Assembly: GCA_027575805.1 (NCBI GenBank)
Contig: JANBPU010000319.1
Coordinates: 1-17,069, forward strand
Direction: 5' to 3'
DNA: 17,069 nt
DNA from: Mycoemilia scoparia
Taxonomy: Eukaryota; Kickxellomycota; Kickxellomycetes; Kickxellales; Kickxellaceae
The translations under genes and the position numbers were made by a program. Positions within the stretch are counted from its first letter, which is position 1. The number at the start of each line of letters is the position of its first letter. A model generated the notes under the pieces. The model had not been told where the DNA came from. It searched no databases and worked only from the letters and a program-made list of their open reading frames with translations. Shown piece after piece: positions 8,940 to 17,069 of this stretch.

Positions 8940-11066
8940 TTATAGCATTGAAGAAAAGAATTTATAGGTAGAAGTAGTTTTGGTTGATGACTCAACCTTG
9001 ATTCCTCCAGACGACTGACTGGTTAATAAAGGCTTCACACTAGAGTCTGTCCAGCTAGTCCATAACTCTTCAACGCTATGAGCACTTTCAGAGTCAAGTG
9101 ATATACAATATATAGCATCATAACCGCCAGCTACACACAAAAACAGAACAGATATTAGCATAGATATGTTAGTTAAACATTTCTCTCTACCACGAAAAAA
9201 ATCCATAAAGATATAAATGATCTGTTGGAAATTTAATTACCTCCAGGCACACCGGCCATAACCACACCAGGACATTCCATACAAGCATCCAACAGTCTTG
9301 TCTGCTCAGAAGGCTCAATTGGAACATCACTATTATCCCCCAACTCTTTAAGCAGGCTTCGGACAGTTTTACATGTACCACCAAGCTCGATCAACAAATC
9401 CATAGTCTTGTTTCTATCTGCCTGTGTCTTCCACTACACACATGCGCATAAAGTTATATATTATCATTAGTATATAATTAGTGTGGATGAAAATCATAAG
9501 AAAACATAGTTGTTGCTTTTATTATTAAATTTTTACCTTTGAATATGGAAGAGCTGAACATTGGGTAATACCACTGATGTATGACTCAGGATCTTGTTCA
9601 CTTATATCCGACAACTCTTTCCATATCTCACATATTCTCTGGTTAGTATTAGATATCTTTTCCCAAAGTTTCGAAGCTATACGCACATATATATAAACAC
9701 CTGTTCAAATTAGCTGTTGCCTAATAAAATGCTAACACAATATTTATTATGACACTATGTTTTTAGTAGGCTATGGTTATACGTGTACCTTCATTGGGGT
9801 TGTTTTTACGCCATCGAATAACCTTACTAACCATCGAAGGAGTATGGCTACCAGTATCAACATCAGCCAAACGAAGAATAAATCCAGGAGGAATTTTGAC
9901 CTCAGTAACCTTATTGTTCCAAATCGATGAATTCAGACAAGTCTTGGCAACCAGCTTAGCATCAGATTCCTAAAAAACAGCAGCAGAAGATAATTTTAAA
10001 TATAGTAAAACAACTACACACATACTTGTACACACCAAATATATACACATATTAATAATAATAGAGGCCTATGACTCACATTGCCCATAGCATCTGCAAT
10101 AACATTTGGCGAAAACCGATTATAGATATGCGATCCATATATAGCTGACGAAACATCAAATCCAGATCCAATTTTTCCTTGAGCCAGACAATGAGCATAC
10201 TGTGAAATATTATGAATCAAAGCCTTATCAGCCTCAACTTTAGCTTTATCGCTATCACTTTGACTACTAAGGTTGCCAACAACTCCAAAGTGATGCAGCA
10301 AAGATCCAACCAACGATGTAACCATTGCAGCCGAGCTTCCTAGCCCCGTCTTGTTGACATTGGTTAGTGTGCACTTTGTGTGACAGAATTTGGGAAGATT
10401 AGATAAGCCCAAAGTTGTTGGTGGAAGACCGCGTTCTTTGAGTGCTTGGGACTGAGAATAAAAGTCATTATCAGCAGCTAAAATAATCCTCAAGTCTTTT
10501 AGTTTCGAGCTCACAAGCTTCTTGGAGTCGTCAATGTTGTTTATTACAAACAATGTGGCTCTCAATGTGGCTTCGATGAATCTATTGGTATTCTTGGGCT
10601 TCCCCTCATCTCCATTATCACCCGCTTGGTCAAATAGCCTACACAATTAATGTCAAGAAATAATAATATTATTATTGGAATCTTTATATACTATATATAT
10701 ATACTCACATCATTTGGAAAGCTAGTAACAATGATAATAAAGGAATACATACTGGTGAATCTCGATTTCAGATTTCTCGTCAACATATACACCATAATTC
10801 CAAACCGCTTCATGGAATTGTGCAGAAACCACTTTGATTCTAGCAACTTCTTGTTTGTTGGATATATTCTGGAGATTGTCAGCTGGGACATGGTTAGGTG
10901 CCAGCCCATGCTTATCGAGATCGGCAACTGACTGTACAGCCGAGTAAAGTCTTGCATCAGTTCCAACAACCAAGCCTTGGTACTCCTGATCCAACACCAA
11001 ATAGCCGCCTGCTACAAGCACCTTTCCAGGACACGACACAATTGACCTAGTTTTTGATTAAATATA

Positions 11067-11104
<38 letters not shown>

Positions 11105-11219
11105 GTGGGTTGTTAATTGTTGTCCCTGCTTTTCGTTTACACCTTTACATTAAATTTACTCTTGCCAAGTGGAATACCTGCATTTCTTTCAAAGATGTTG
11201 TTTGTCCAGATACGCTCAT
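8940..11219 (-). CDS. ERG8: Phosphomevalonate kinase (GHMP kinase family), seven exons
   Basis: It phosphorylates 5-phosphomevalonate to the diphosphate in the mevalonate pathway to isoprenoids and sterols. Proposed minus-strand exons: 11219-11149, 11046-10753, 10638-10080, 9969-9789, 9676-9537, 9433-9241 and 9130-8940. All introns are GT..AG, 102-114 bases long, and the phases join into 542 aa. Signatures in order: PGKVLVAGGYLVLD (30-43), ATP-binding KTGLGSSAA (218-226), the Erg8-typical AQGKIGSGFD (274-283) and GVPGAGGYDA (476-485). Yeast Erg8 has 451 aa; this one is longer mainly through loops and the N-terminus. The core from residue 25 is certain. The start is not: the ATG at 11219 is the first after a TATA box, but the family usually starts just before PGK. 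A shorter form would start at residue 24, whose ATG codon is split by intron 1. Confidence 0.92.
11070..11101. repeat. (AT)16 microsatellite in intron 1 of the kinase gene
   Basis: Thirty-two bases of perfect AT alternation lie within the proposed first intron (11148-11047 on the minus strand), about 20 bases before its acceptor. Confidence 0.95.
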
Positions 11220-11276
11220 TTCCTAGAAGTGACGAGATATATAGTTTGTTTACTTATGTGTAAGTGAATGTGTGAA

Positions 11277-11288
11277 TATATATATATT
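11277..11288 (-). promoter_or_regulatory. Possible TATA box of the kinase gene
   Basis: A (TA)6 run lies about 58-69 bases upstream of the ATG at 11219, a fitting distance for a fungal core promoter with a short leader. It could also be a simple microsatellite, as AT runs are common here. Confidence 0.4.
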
Positions 11289-11565
11289 GTGGAGCAAGCT
11301 GACTGTTTAAAGGATATGGTGATGCAGGCTTATTGTTTTGGTAACTATATATTTTGTCTCTATCAGTTTCTGGAGTTTCTTATGGGTGATGGATGTAGTC
11401 TATTTGCTAGTATATTTTCCCTTTGATCTCATAAGTACAGCCTTTATTATATCTGGCATATAGCTATTTCTCTAGGGGTAATAAAATGCTTTATCAACCA
11501 ATTTTCCTTTTGATCTCAGTCGTTTTCATATGGTCAGATTTCACATCATCTTGGGCAAAATGGAA
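11289..11565. other. Upstream flank of the kinase gene; no gene seen
   Basis: No open frame or RNA gene is recognisable. A short stretch at about 11503-11531 (TTTCCTTTTGATCTC, then TTTTCATATGG) resembles part of repeat B and may be a further small fragment of it. Confidence 0.3.
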
Positions 11566-12000
11566 GAATCTCCTTTGAAGATGTACCAGATTAATACCCT
11601 GGATAGTAGCCAATGATCTGCCAGATTACAGCCAAAATGTATAGCTTATGGACCGATTTGCAGGGAACGTATGAGAGGGTGCCCAATATGCTCTCTTTTG
11701 ATGGAGAACTTGCCATATGGGTCCCCCCAGGAATTGCATATGGATTGGCTGGTGATTGAGCCAAAATCTGATGAGGACTCATTTCTGCCTACTTCGCGCC
11801 TGATCACTAGCAAATTTCCACCTTATTTTCCACGTATTCAGCTAATATCTCACTTAATTGATGGTAAAAATTGCTTACATAACGAATTCATTTATACTAT
11901 ATATTTTGTCATGGGCTCTTGCTTAGTTTGGTCGCTTTCTTGTAATAACACAGGCTCAAAACTCAAGACTGTAACACACCAACAGCCCATGGTGATGTAG
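11566..12000 (+). repeat. Dispersed repeat B, copy 2, with a 109-codon open frame
   Basis: This is the largest copy. Bases 11566-11675 match copy 1 and 11715-11793 match copy 4; the 3' limit past 11800 has no partner in the window. From the ATG at 11671 a frame is open to 12000. Its first part (LLMENLPYG, then ELHMDWLVIEPKSDED, then FLPT) is matched in the same frame by copies 1, 3, 4 and 5. Just upstream the frame reads KCIAYGPICRERMRGCPIC, a Cys-containing stretch. It is most likely a fragment of a mobile-element protein gene rather than a working gene; I do not recognise the family. Confidence 0.7.
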
Positions 12001-12470
12001 GATCCAGGGATCCTGATCAAGCTAATTTAATCAGCAAATTTACCGGTGCGCCAATTTTCTTTCATCAACAACCAAGAAAACGGATCAAAAATCACCGCGT
12101 TGTTTCTCTAAACTAACTACCATAAGACAGGCATAAATATCAGTGGTAGAAACTTCTTGTCTACTATTGTGTGCTTGATGGAGACAATGAGAGATACAGT
12201 TACCTCCAATAATATAGCCTAGGTTAAGCAGAAATTACAAGGGTCTTGTACTATGATGCACTGCAGTCTCCCGTATGTGTGTGGGGTGTGCTGTAGCGAT
12301 GATTCTCTCAATGAATACGCTACGCACCAACCACCACACTGCTTGCTCCTGTTGTTGCTACTCAGCCTATAATAATCGCAACCAGTCCAACAAACACCCA
12401 AGACTCTCTGCTCTTTTGATCCATTTCTATTTTTTCTGTATATTTATATACTTTTACAGCAATAGCAGCA
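12001..12470. other. 5' flank of the hydroxyisourate hydrolase gene
   Basis: No gene is seen. The last part, with TATTTATATA at 12441-12450 and then CTTTTACAG just before the ATG at 12471, can be read as a TATA box with a very short leader or as the 3' end of an intron in the 5' untranslated region. The sequence alone does not decide. Confidence 0.35.
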
Positions 12471-13055
12471 ATGCCTGGTGTCAGCCCTATCACTTCTCAC
12501 GTTCTGGACGCTCAGCGTGGTCTTCCCGCTAAAGACGTTCCCATCACTTTGCAGTACCTTCCCACCAACGGTACTGTTGGTCAAGAATCCGTCATCGGCC
12601 AAGGTGTCACCAACAACGACGGTCGTTGCCCAACCCTCTTGCCTCCTTCCCATGTCCTTCAGCCCGGCATCTACACCGTCACTTTCGATACCAAGACTTA
12701 CTACGCTCTCCATGGTGAAAAGAGCTTCTACCCTTATGTCAAGGTAATTGTCTATCTAAATAATCAAAAGCTTTCTCAGTGGATCATCATCAGTATAAAA
12801 ATAGTAATAGCAGTAGTAGCCAACCCCCTAGAGAGACAATCTAGATGGATGGATGGGTTGGCGGCAATTTTATGATAATGATAGTAACATATAAATTGTT
12901 TGTATACTACACTACACAACTCTTGGCACAAATCAATAACAATTGTTTATCATTGCTTGCTATAGATCACGTTTGAGATTGAGCAGGCTGCTCCTCACTA
13001 CCACATTCCCTTGCTGCTTAGCCCATACTCTTACACCACCTACCGTGGTAGCTAA
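12471..13055 (+). CDS. 5-hydroxyisourate hydrolase (transthyretin-like family), two exons, 120 aa
   Basis: It hydrolyses 5-hydroxyisourate, the product of urate oxidase, to OHCU on the way to allantoin in purine breakdown. Exon 1 is 12471-12743 and exon 2 is 12966-13055, with a 222-base GT..AG intron in phase 0. The whole family pattern is present: N-terminal SHVLD (His10), GRC with Arg52, HYHIPLLLSPYSYTTYRGS with His104, and the diagnostic C-terminal YRGS that separates these enzymes from transthyretins. The length is normal for the family. No peroxisomal PTS1 is visible. Codon use is strongly C-ending (GTC, ATC, CCC, CGT), unlike the AT-ending neighbours, which suggests high expression. AATAAA follows at 13128-13133. 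Confidence 0.96.
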
Positions 13056-13127
13056 ATTTGCTTAAACACCCACATATATCTTTTTGGTTATTGCTTCTAC
13101 TGATTCTTTGGGGAGTTTTTTGCAAAC

Positions 13128-13133
13128 AATAAA
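13128..13133 (+). terminator. Poly(A) signal AATAAA
   Basis: AATAAA lies 73 bases after the stop codon of the hydroxyisourate hydrolase gene. Confidence 0.55.
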
Positions 13134-13579
13134 TTTATAGAATATCAATTGGTGGCTTTATAATAATGATGATATGCATTTAAAGCAATGGCATATTGAT
13201 TTATTCGTTGTAAAAGATAATGCGCAAGATATTAAATTTGACTGACTGACTGACGGATGATGGTAATTTCTTTGTAATTGATATAAACAGATTCAGACCA
13301 CAGCAAAAGCATGCATGTCCCAAATCTATTTCTAAAATGTATGCTTAGCATATCAAGACCATCAAATCAAAAATCATATCCCAATTCTCCACGTACATAA
13401 AAACAAACTAAAAATCAATTTTATTGATAGATATAAAGCAGAACACATATCTAATAAACTAACAGGGGTTTAGTATAATAACCTTGATATCATGATACAC
13501 GAAATTACCTCTAGCATTTTTAAACAGGCATTTGTTTCTTCTTTTTCTTATAACCTCGACATTTTGAACGACAAATCTA

Positions 13580-13625
<46 letters not shown>

Positions 13626-13766
13626 GCTGTTGTTATCACTTCATTTTTTTTCTGTCCGTTACCAAGATTTTAAACAACTGTTTTTCGCTCTTCACCAGAA
13701 ATAATATAGCAATAATTAAGGCAGTGCTTAATAGCGTTAAAGATAATCAATACCAAATATTAGAAA
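13134..13766. other. AT-rich intergenic region with an (ATT)15 microsatellite
   Basis: The region contains a perfect (ATT)15 at 13581-13625, which makes a poly-Leu open frame of 70 codons that is not a credible gene. The part after it is the upstream flank of the gene at 13767. Nothing else is recognised. Confidence 0.5.
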
Positions 13767-14053
13767 ATGGCAGATGCTAGTTCTTCAGCTGCACCGATTC
13801 AAGAACAACACCAAACTACTGTAATTGCTGGGCAGGATCAATTACAAGAGGAACCTACTAATACTACTACTACCACTACCACCACCCCTGCTGCCGAAAA
13901 GCGTAAAATATTCAAACAGCTTGGTTCATTTACATCAACAAACGGCATTTCTATATTATACTTTATTCTGGCACTATTTGAGATTGGCATTCTATCATAT
14001 GTCTATTCTAAAATAGGAAACAATAAAACCGCGGTAAGTATTTCACAAACACG

Positions 14054-14086
<33 letters not shown>

Positions 14087-14399
14087 GTATATTGGTTTTG
14101 ACAGCTTAAACTAAATTAACACACAATTACCAATGAATTTAATAACTTTATAGTTTTCACAGCAAATTCAATACCTGTTCATTTCAATCATTATGGCCGT
14201 AACAATAGGTCTATTGTTGTTGAAAATAACCCTTGAAATCAAGTTTAGAAATTTAGTCAAAAATGGTGAACAGGCATTTGTAAACGAACATACTTTTTAT
14301 CATTCAAACAGTGGAATGGTATTGGCAAGTCTTCAAGTATTGTAAGTAGTAAAACCACAAACATTTCAATTTCTCTGAAAATAATTATAACTAGTGTTG

Positions 14400-14436
<37 letters not shown>

Positions 14437-14685
14437 AATTGGCCTGTTAACTAATAACTCTTCTTTTTAATATACTTACTTTTATGTACCAACATGCTTA
14501 TATACATATATAGAGTATCAGTATTTACATTTTACTCTGCTCCTTTGGTTGAAGACAGAGAATCCAAAAATTACTGGAATAATGCAAATGTTCCAATGTA
14601 TATTCATTTCATAGGTAGCGTGGGTTTGGCAGGATTCGCATGGTTTGTAAAATTAAAGACCAAAAAAATATTCAATTCTAGATAG
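13767..14685 (+). CDS. Predicted four-span membrane protein, three exons, 208 aa
   Basis: Proposed exons: 13767-14033, 14154-14341 and 14514-14685. The introns are 120 and 172 bases, GTAAGT..TAG, phases 0 and 2, giving one 208-aa frame ending in TAG. Residues 1-60 are a soluble Gln/Thr-rich tail with a run of eight Thr at 33-40 and a basic EKRKIFK before the membrane. Hydrophobic segments lie at about 61-81, 94-116, 143-162 and 179-198, with charged loops between and a basic C-terminus (KLKTKK). No signal peptide and no known family are recognised. The layout, with a phase 0 intron just before an IQY at the start of segment 2 and a phase 2 intron inside segment 3, repeats that of the gene at 7372-8777. 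Function and membrane of residence are unknown. Confidence 0.8.
14054..14086 (+). repeat. (CA)n(TA)n compound microsatellite in intron 1
   Basis: A run of CA units passes directly into a run of TA units inside the first intron of the 208-aa membrane-protein gene. Confidence 0.9.
14403..14436. repeat. Perfect 34-bp palindrome of (TAA)n/(TTA)n in intron 2
   Basis: A run of AAT units is followed head-on by a run of ATT units, giving two 17-base arms without a spacer (centre between 14419 and 14420). It can fold into a hairpin in the second intron of the 208-aa membrane-protein gene. Confidence 0.9.
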
Positions 14686-14688
14686 GCC

Positions 14689-14709
14689 AGAGAGAGAGAG
14701 AGAGAGAGA
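14689..14709 (+). repeat. (AG)10 microsatellite
   Basis: A perfect AG run starts three bases after the stop codon of the membrane-protein gene, so it is probably transcribed in the 3' untranslated region. Confidence 0.9.
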
Positions 14710-14980
14710 AATTCAGATAGTTGCTACACAGTTATTAGCTGCTTTTTATTTATATACATTTAAGTTGTAAATTTATATTCACATATTTGGGGTTCTTCTA
14801 ACCTTCATCACGCTACCTTTTCTAATTAGCTTCTCTTTCTTTTTTCTTCCTTCCTTCATTTTGTTGTTGTTGTTTCTGAAAGTATATAATTTTATTTTAG
14901 AAAAAACAAAGATACAAATAAAATCAATTCCCAAGTCTTATATAATGCTATATCTTTGCGAGCTCTCCCTTACCTCCCTC

Positions 14981-15012
<32 letters not shown>

Positions 15013-15471
15013 TACATAGCCAATAATCTGGTAAATTATTGGAAATGTATCAAGAAATCACTCTTTTCAATTGATAAATAACAACCCACCACATTGGAAA
15101 TTTATTTTTTAGGTGAATTTCTAAAGCATTGTACATTCACCTCCTTTGAGCAATCAGAATCACTACTTGACCCCTTTTTTTCAATGGAATAAAGGTTTTC
15201 TTTACCAAAAAATATTTTTGCGATTATATCAATTTCTTTGTAAATAGCTGAACTTCACATAGTTTGTTTTAAAAATATTGTGTCATTAAGAACCAAAATT
15301 TCACTTCCAACCAAAACCAGAAAAAATATATGACTGGATATGATAAAAAAACAATACCAAAAATGCCACTATACACCCAATTTTTGGGTCAAATTTTGGT
15401 TTCTAAACTTACATATATAGACCACACACTAATTTTTCTATACTATAAACCCACATATCGATTATGTCAAG
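14710..15471. other. Intergenic region with (CA)12 and a possible small repeat B fragment
   Basis: AATAAA at 14917-14922 could end the upstream transcript, although it is 232 bases past the stop. A perfect (CA)12 lies at 14981-15004. Bases 15011-15050 resemble repeat B (shared AGCCAATAATCTG, then AAATGTAT), which is a weak match. No gene is seen. Confidence 0.4.
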
Positions 15472-15479
15472 TATATAAG
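15472..15479 (+). promoter_or_regulatory. TATA box (TATATAAG) of the Ser/Asn-rich protein gene
   Basis: TATATAAG is followed by a strongly pyrimidine-rich leader (15525-15670, with TTTTCTTTTC and TCTCTCTCTC runs), a common fungal core promoter layout. It shows that the ATG codons upstream of it, although in frame, are not part of the protein. Confidence 0.55.
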
Positions 15480-15710
15480 TCCCCCCAGAAATGGCAATTG
15501 ATTTGGAACTCAAAAAACTTTTTTCTTTTTCTTTTCTTTTCCTCTTCAATTCTCAAAAAAGCAATACAAGCTATTCTATCAGCAGCTGTTGTTGAAAGAA
15601 CAACTTGTTATTGCTTCTTTATAATCTCTCTCTCTCACTCACATAATCTCACCCTCCCCTATCCCTTTTTATTCGTGTATTTGTACTTTAGGTACAGTAG
15701 ATTGTTTCCA

Positions 15711-16670
15711 ATGGCACACAGTGCTGATGGTGATACCTCACCACATTCGCTAAAAAGCAGGAAGCTAAACAGACTTTCCTGGCTATTTTCAAGCTGCTTA
15801 TCTTTGTCAGATCCACCACAAGAAAACGAACCTTCTTCCATTGTGAGCCGAGCCCCGTCACGTTCGCAATCTGTTCCACCAGGATCAGTTAGTTACCAAC
15901 CAGATTTGGCAACAAAAACTAAATCTGTATACTCAAGAATCACGAGAAGCATCAATCCAGGAAGCAACAGAAGCATTAAAAGTCAATCAAGCCTTCACAA
16001 TCCCACTGTTACTTCTATGCATAGTGGAGCTTGTTCAGGTACACTTGAGGATGTACAGTCCACTTTAAACTCCATTCACCCCAATAGCAACAGCAACAGC
16101 AGCAAGGAGTATATTTTCCATCCCAATGCTACTGCTACCTCAATGGTTGCTAATGTTGGCTCAGAAATATTTGGAGATGCAGATTTGCCTTTAGACAACA
16201 TCAGCCTTATTAACAACAGAAGTATGGAGCATGTTAGCTATTCTGATCCTACTGGTACTTTTTTGACTATTGAAGACGGCCAATATCAGCTTGGTAATTC
16301 ATGCTATCATTGCAACAATAGTCCTTCATGTGTCAGCCCAAGTAAGCATTCTATAAATGATACAACAAGCTTCAGTGATGATGATAGTTATGATTCATCT
16401 TCAGCAGAAGAAAGAGCCATTCAGTTTACATTAGATAATCAACAATATTATGCTGAATCTGATGTTGTTGGTTATGGTAACTCTGAATATGAAATTTATG
16501 ACCATGAGAATGATGATATTGCTAAAGCTTTTAATGATTTTGATTCATTTGGTCAACAACCAGTATGGGAGCAAGATCAAATGGATGAAGGGCAAGTGCG
16601 TGAGCTTGGAAATTCTGGCGAAGAGCCTCCTCTTCCTAGGCTTCGCCCATACTTGAGATATTCAATGTAA
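15711..16670 (+). CDS. Ser/Asn-rich, largely disordered protein of unknown function, 319 aa
   Basis: The frame is open from 15330, but I start at the ATG at 15711 because a TATA box and CT-rich leader lie in the upstream part and the composition changes to protein-like there. Residues 1-110 are basic and Ser-rich (SRAPSRSQS, SRITRSINPGSNRS), with many possible phosphosites. Residues 110-220 are Ser/Asn-rich with a small Cys cluster (CYHC at 198-201, C at 207). Residues 220-300 are acidic (SFSDDDSYDSSSAEE). The C-terminus is RLRPYLRYSM. There is no membrane segment, signal peptide or known domain. The TAA stop is formed by a perfect GTAAGT donor sequence, so the last codons may be an intron boundary; see the finding at 16661-16796. 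The gene is probably real from its coherent composition and length, but the function is unknown. Confidence 0.65.
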   Translation: MAHSADGDTSPHSLKSRKLNRLSWLFSSCLSLSDPPQENEPSSIVSRAPSRSQSVPPGSVSYQPDLATKTKSVYSRITRSINPGSNRSIKSQSSLHNPTVTSMHSGACSGTLEDVQSTLNSIHPNSNSNSSKEYIFHPNATATSMVANVGSEIFGDADLPLDNISLINNRSMEHVSYSDPTGTFLTIEDGQYQLGNSCYHCNNSPSCVSPSKHSINDTTSFSDDDSYDSSSAEERAIQFTLDNQQYYAESDVVGYGNSEYEIYDHENDDIAKAFNDFDSFGQQPVWEQDQMDEGQVRELGNSGEEPPLPRLRPYLRYSM

Positions 16671-16796
16671 GTTGATGTGGTGAAAGATAAAAATGCTATA
16701 CCTGTGTCACTTAAGTTTAAAAAGGATGAAATAGAGTATATCAAGGATCTCAATATGCTTTTATATGATGGTAGAAAGATGGGAGTGGGAAATTAG

Positions 16797-17016
16797 AGAA
16801 AGGAGTATGAGGAAAATTAGTAGAAATATCTAGTTTTTTTCCTTTGGTTTTAGTATACATGTTTATATATTTTAATATATATTTATACATACTATTTGAC
16901 TTTGATTATTGTGTAGAGTATGATTGAATATCATTGACTATAACCAGATAAGCTGCTAAAATTTAATTATTGATATTTAGTATATGGAAAGATTTAGCTA
17001 GTGGTCGAATCTCTAT
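16797..17016. other. AT-rich downstream flank; nothing recognised
   Basis: AT-rich sequence without an open frame of note or a recognisable signal. It separates the last gene from the repeat B fragment at the window end. Confidence 0.4.
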
Positions 17017-17069
17017 GGTAGGCAGAAGTGGGCCCTCATTAGATTTTGGCCCAATAATTAGTCATTTCA
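17017..17069 (-). repeat. Repeat B fragment (copy 5), inverted, cut by the window edge
   Basis: The complement matches the 3' part of copies 2 and 4 (GGCCAAAATCT, then CTTCTGCCTAC) and reads IIGPKSNEGPLLPT in the same frame, without a stop in the part seen. It extends beyond the window. Confidence 0.65.

Noticed and set aside
13492..13704. 70-codon frame with a long poly-Leu run
   Set aside because: The Leu run is only the (ATT)15 microsatellite read in one frame; there is no signal of a gene around it.
15330..15710. Upstream in-frame extension of the Ser/Asn-rich protein by 127 codons
   Set aside because: It contains a TATA box and a long CT-rich leader and has no protein-like composition; the ATG at 15711 is the better start.
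17001..17011. GGTCGAATCTC resembling a tRNA B box
   Set aside because: No A box at a fitting distance and no cloverleaf arms could be found; it adjoins a repeat B copy.
1..17069. CRISPR arrays, bacterial operon signals or riboswitches
   Set aside because: None were found; spliceosomal introns and gene content mark this as eukaryotic nuclear DNA, and the many short tandem repeats are microsatellites without spacers.

Overview
The window looks like nuclear DNA of an early-diverging fungus, probably Mucoromycota-like. It is AT-rich between genes and full of short microsatellites. Coding sequence is broken by short GT..AG introns of about 100-280 bases, usually with a GTAAGT donor. The recognisable enzymes are a secreted subtilase with a protease-associated (PA) domain, an Erg8-type phosphomevalonate kinase and a 5-hydroxyisourate hydrolase. 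Species cannot be fixed from the sequence. All spliced models below were joined by hand from donor/acceptor sites and reading phase, without transcript data.

Layout. 1-92: right end of a small inverted-repeat element. 203-3034 (-): intronless 943-aa secreted subtilase. 3035-4338: its upstream flank, no gene seen. 4339-5025: repeat cluster of two short inverted-repeat (MITE-like) elements and one copy of a second dispersed repeat (repeat B). 5073-5285 (-): small secreted protein. 5286-7371: no intact gene, but a decayed coding relic with an inverted repeat B copy at about 5873-6330. 7372-8777 (+): five-exon gene for a predicted four-span membrane protein. 8940-11219 (-): seven-exon phosphomevalonate kinase, convergent with it. 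11566-12000: largest repeat B copy. 12471-13055 (+): two-exon 5-hydroxyisourate hydrolase. 13767-14685 (+): three-exon gene for a second four-span membrane protein. 15711-16670 (+): Ser/Asn-rich protein of unknown function whose apparent stop overlaps a perfect splice donor. 17017-17069: another repeat B fragment running off the window.

The genes do not form a pathway. The kinase belongs to sterol/isoprenoid synthesis, the hydrolase to urate breakdown, and the subtilase to extracellular proteolysis. The most interesting points are: (i) the two four-span genes, which share intron phases and intron positions relative to their membrane segments and may be a diverged, undescribed family; (ii) the dispersed repeat B, whose decayed copies share an open frame and differ almost only by transitions, one of them lying in an intron; (iii) the stop/splice-donor overlap in the last gene; and (iv) a possible start codon split by intron 1 in the kinase gene.
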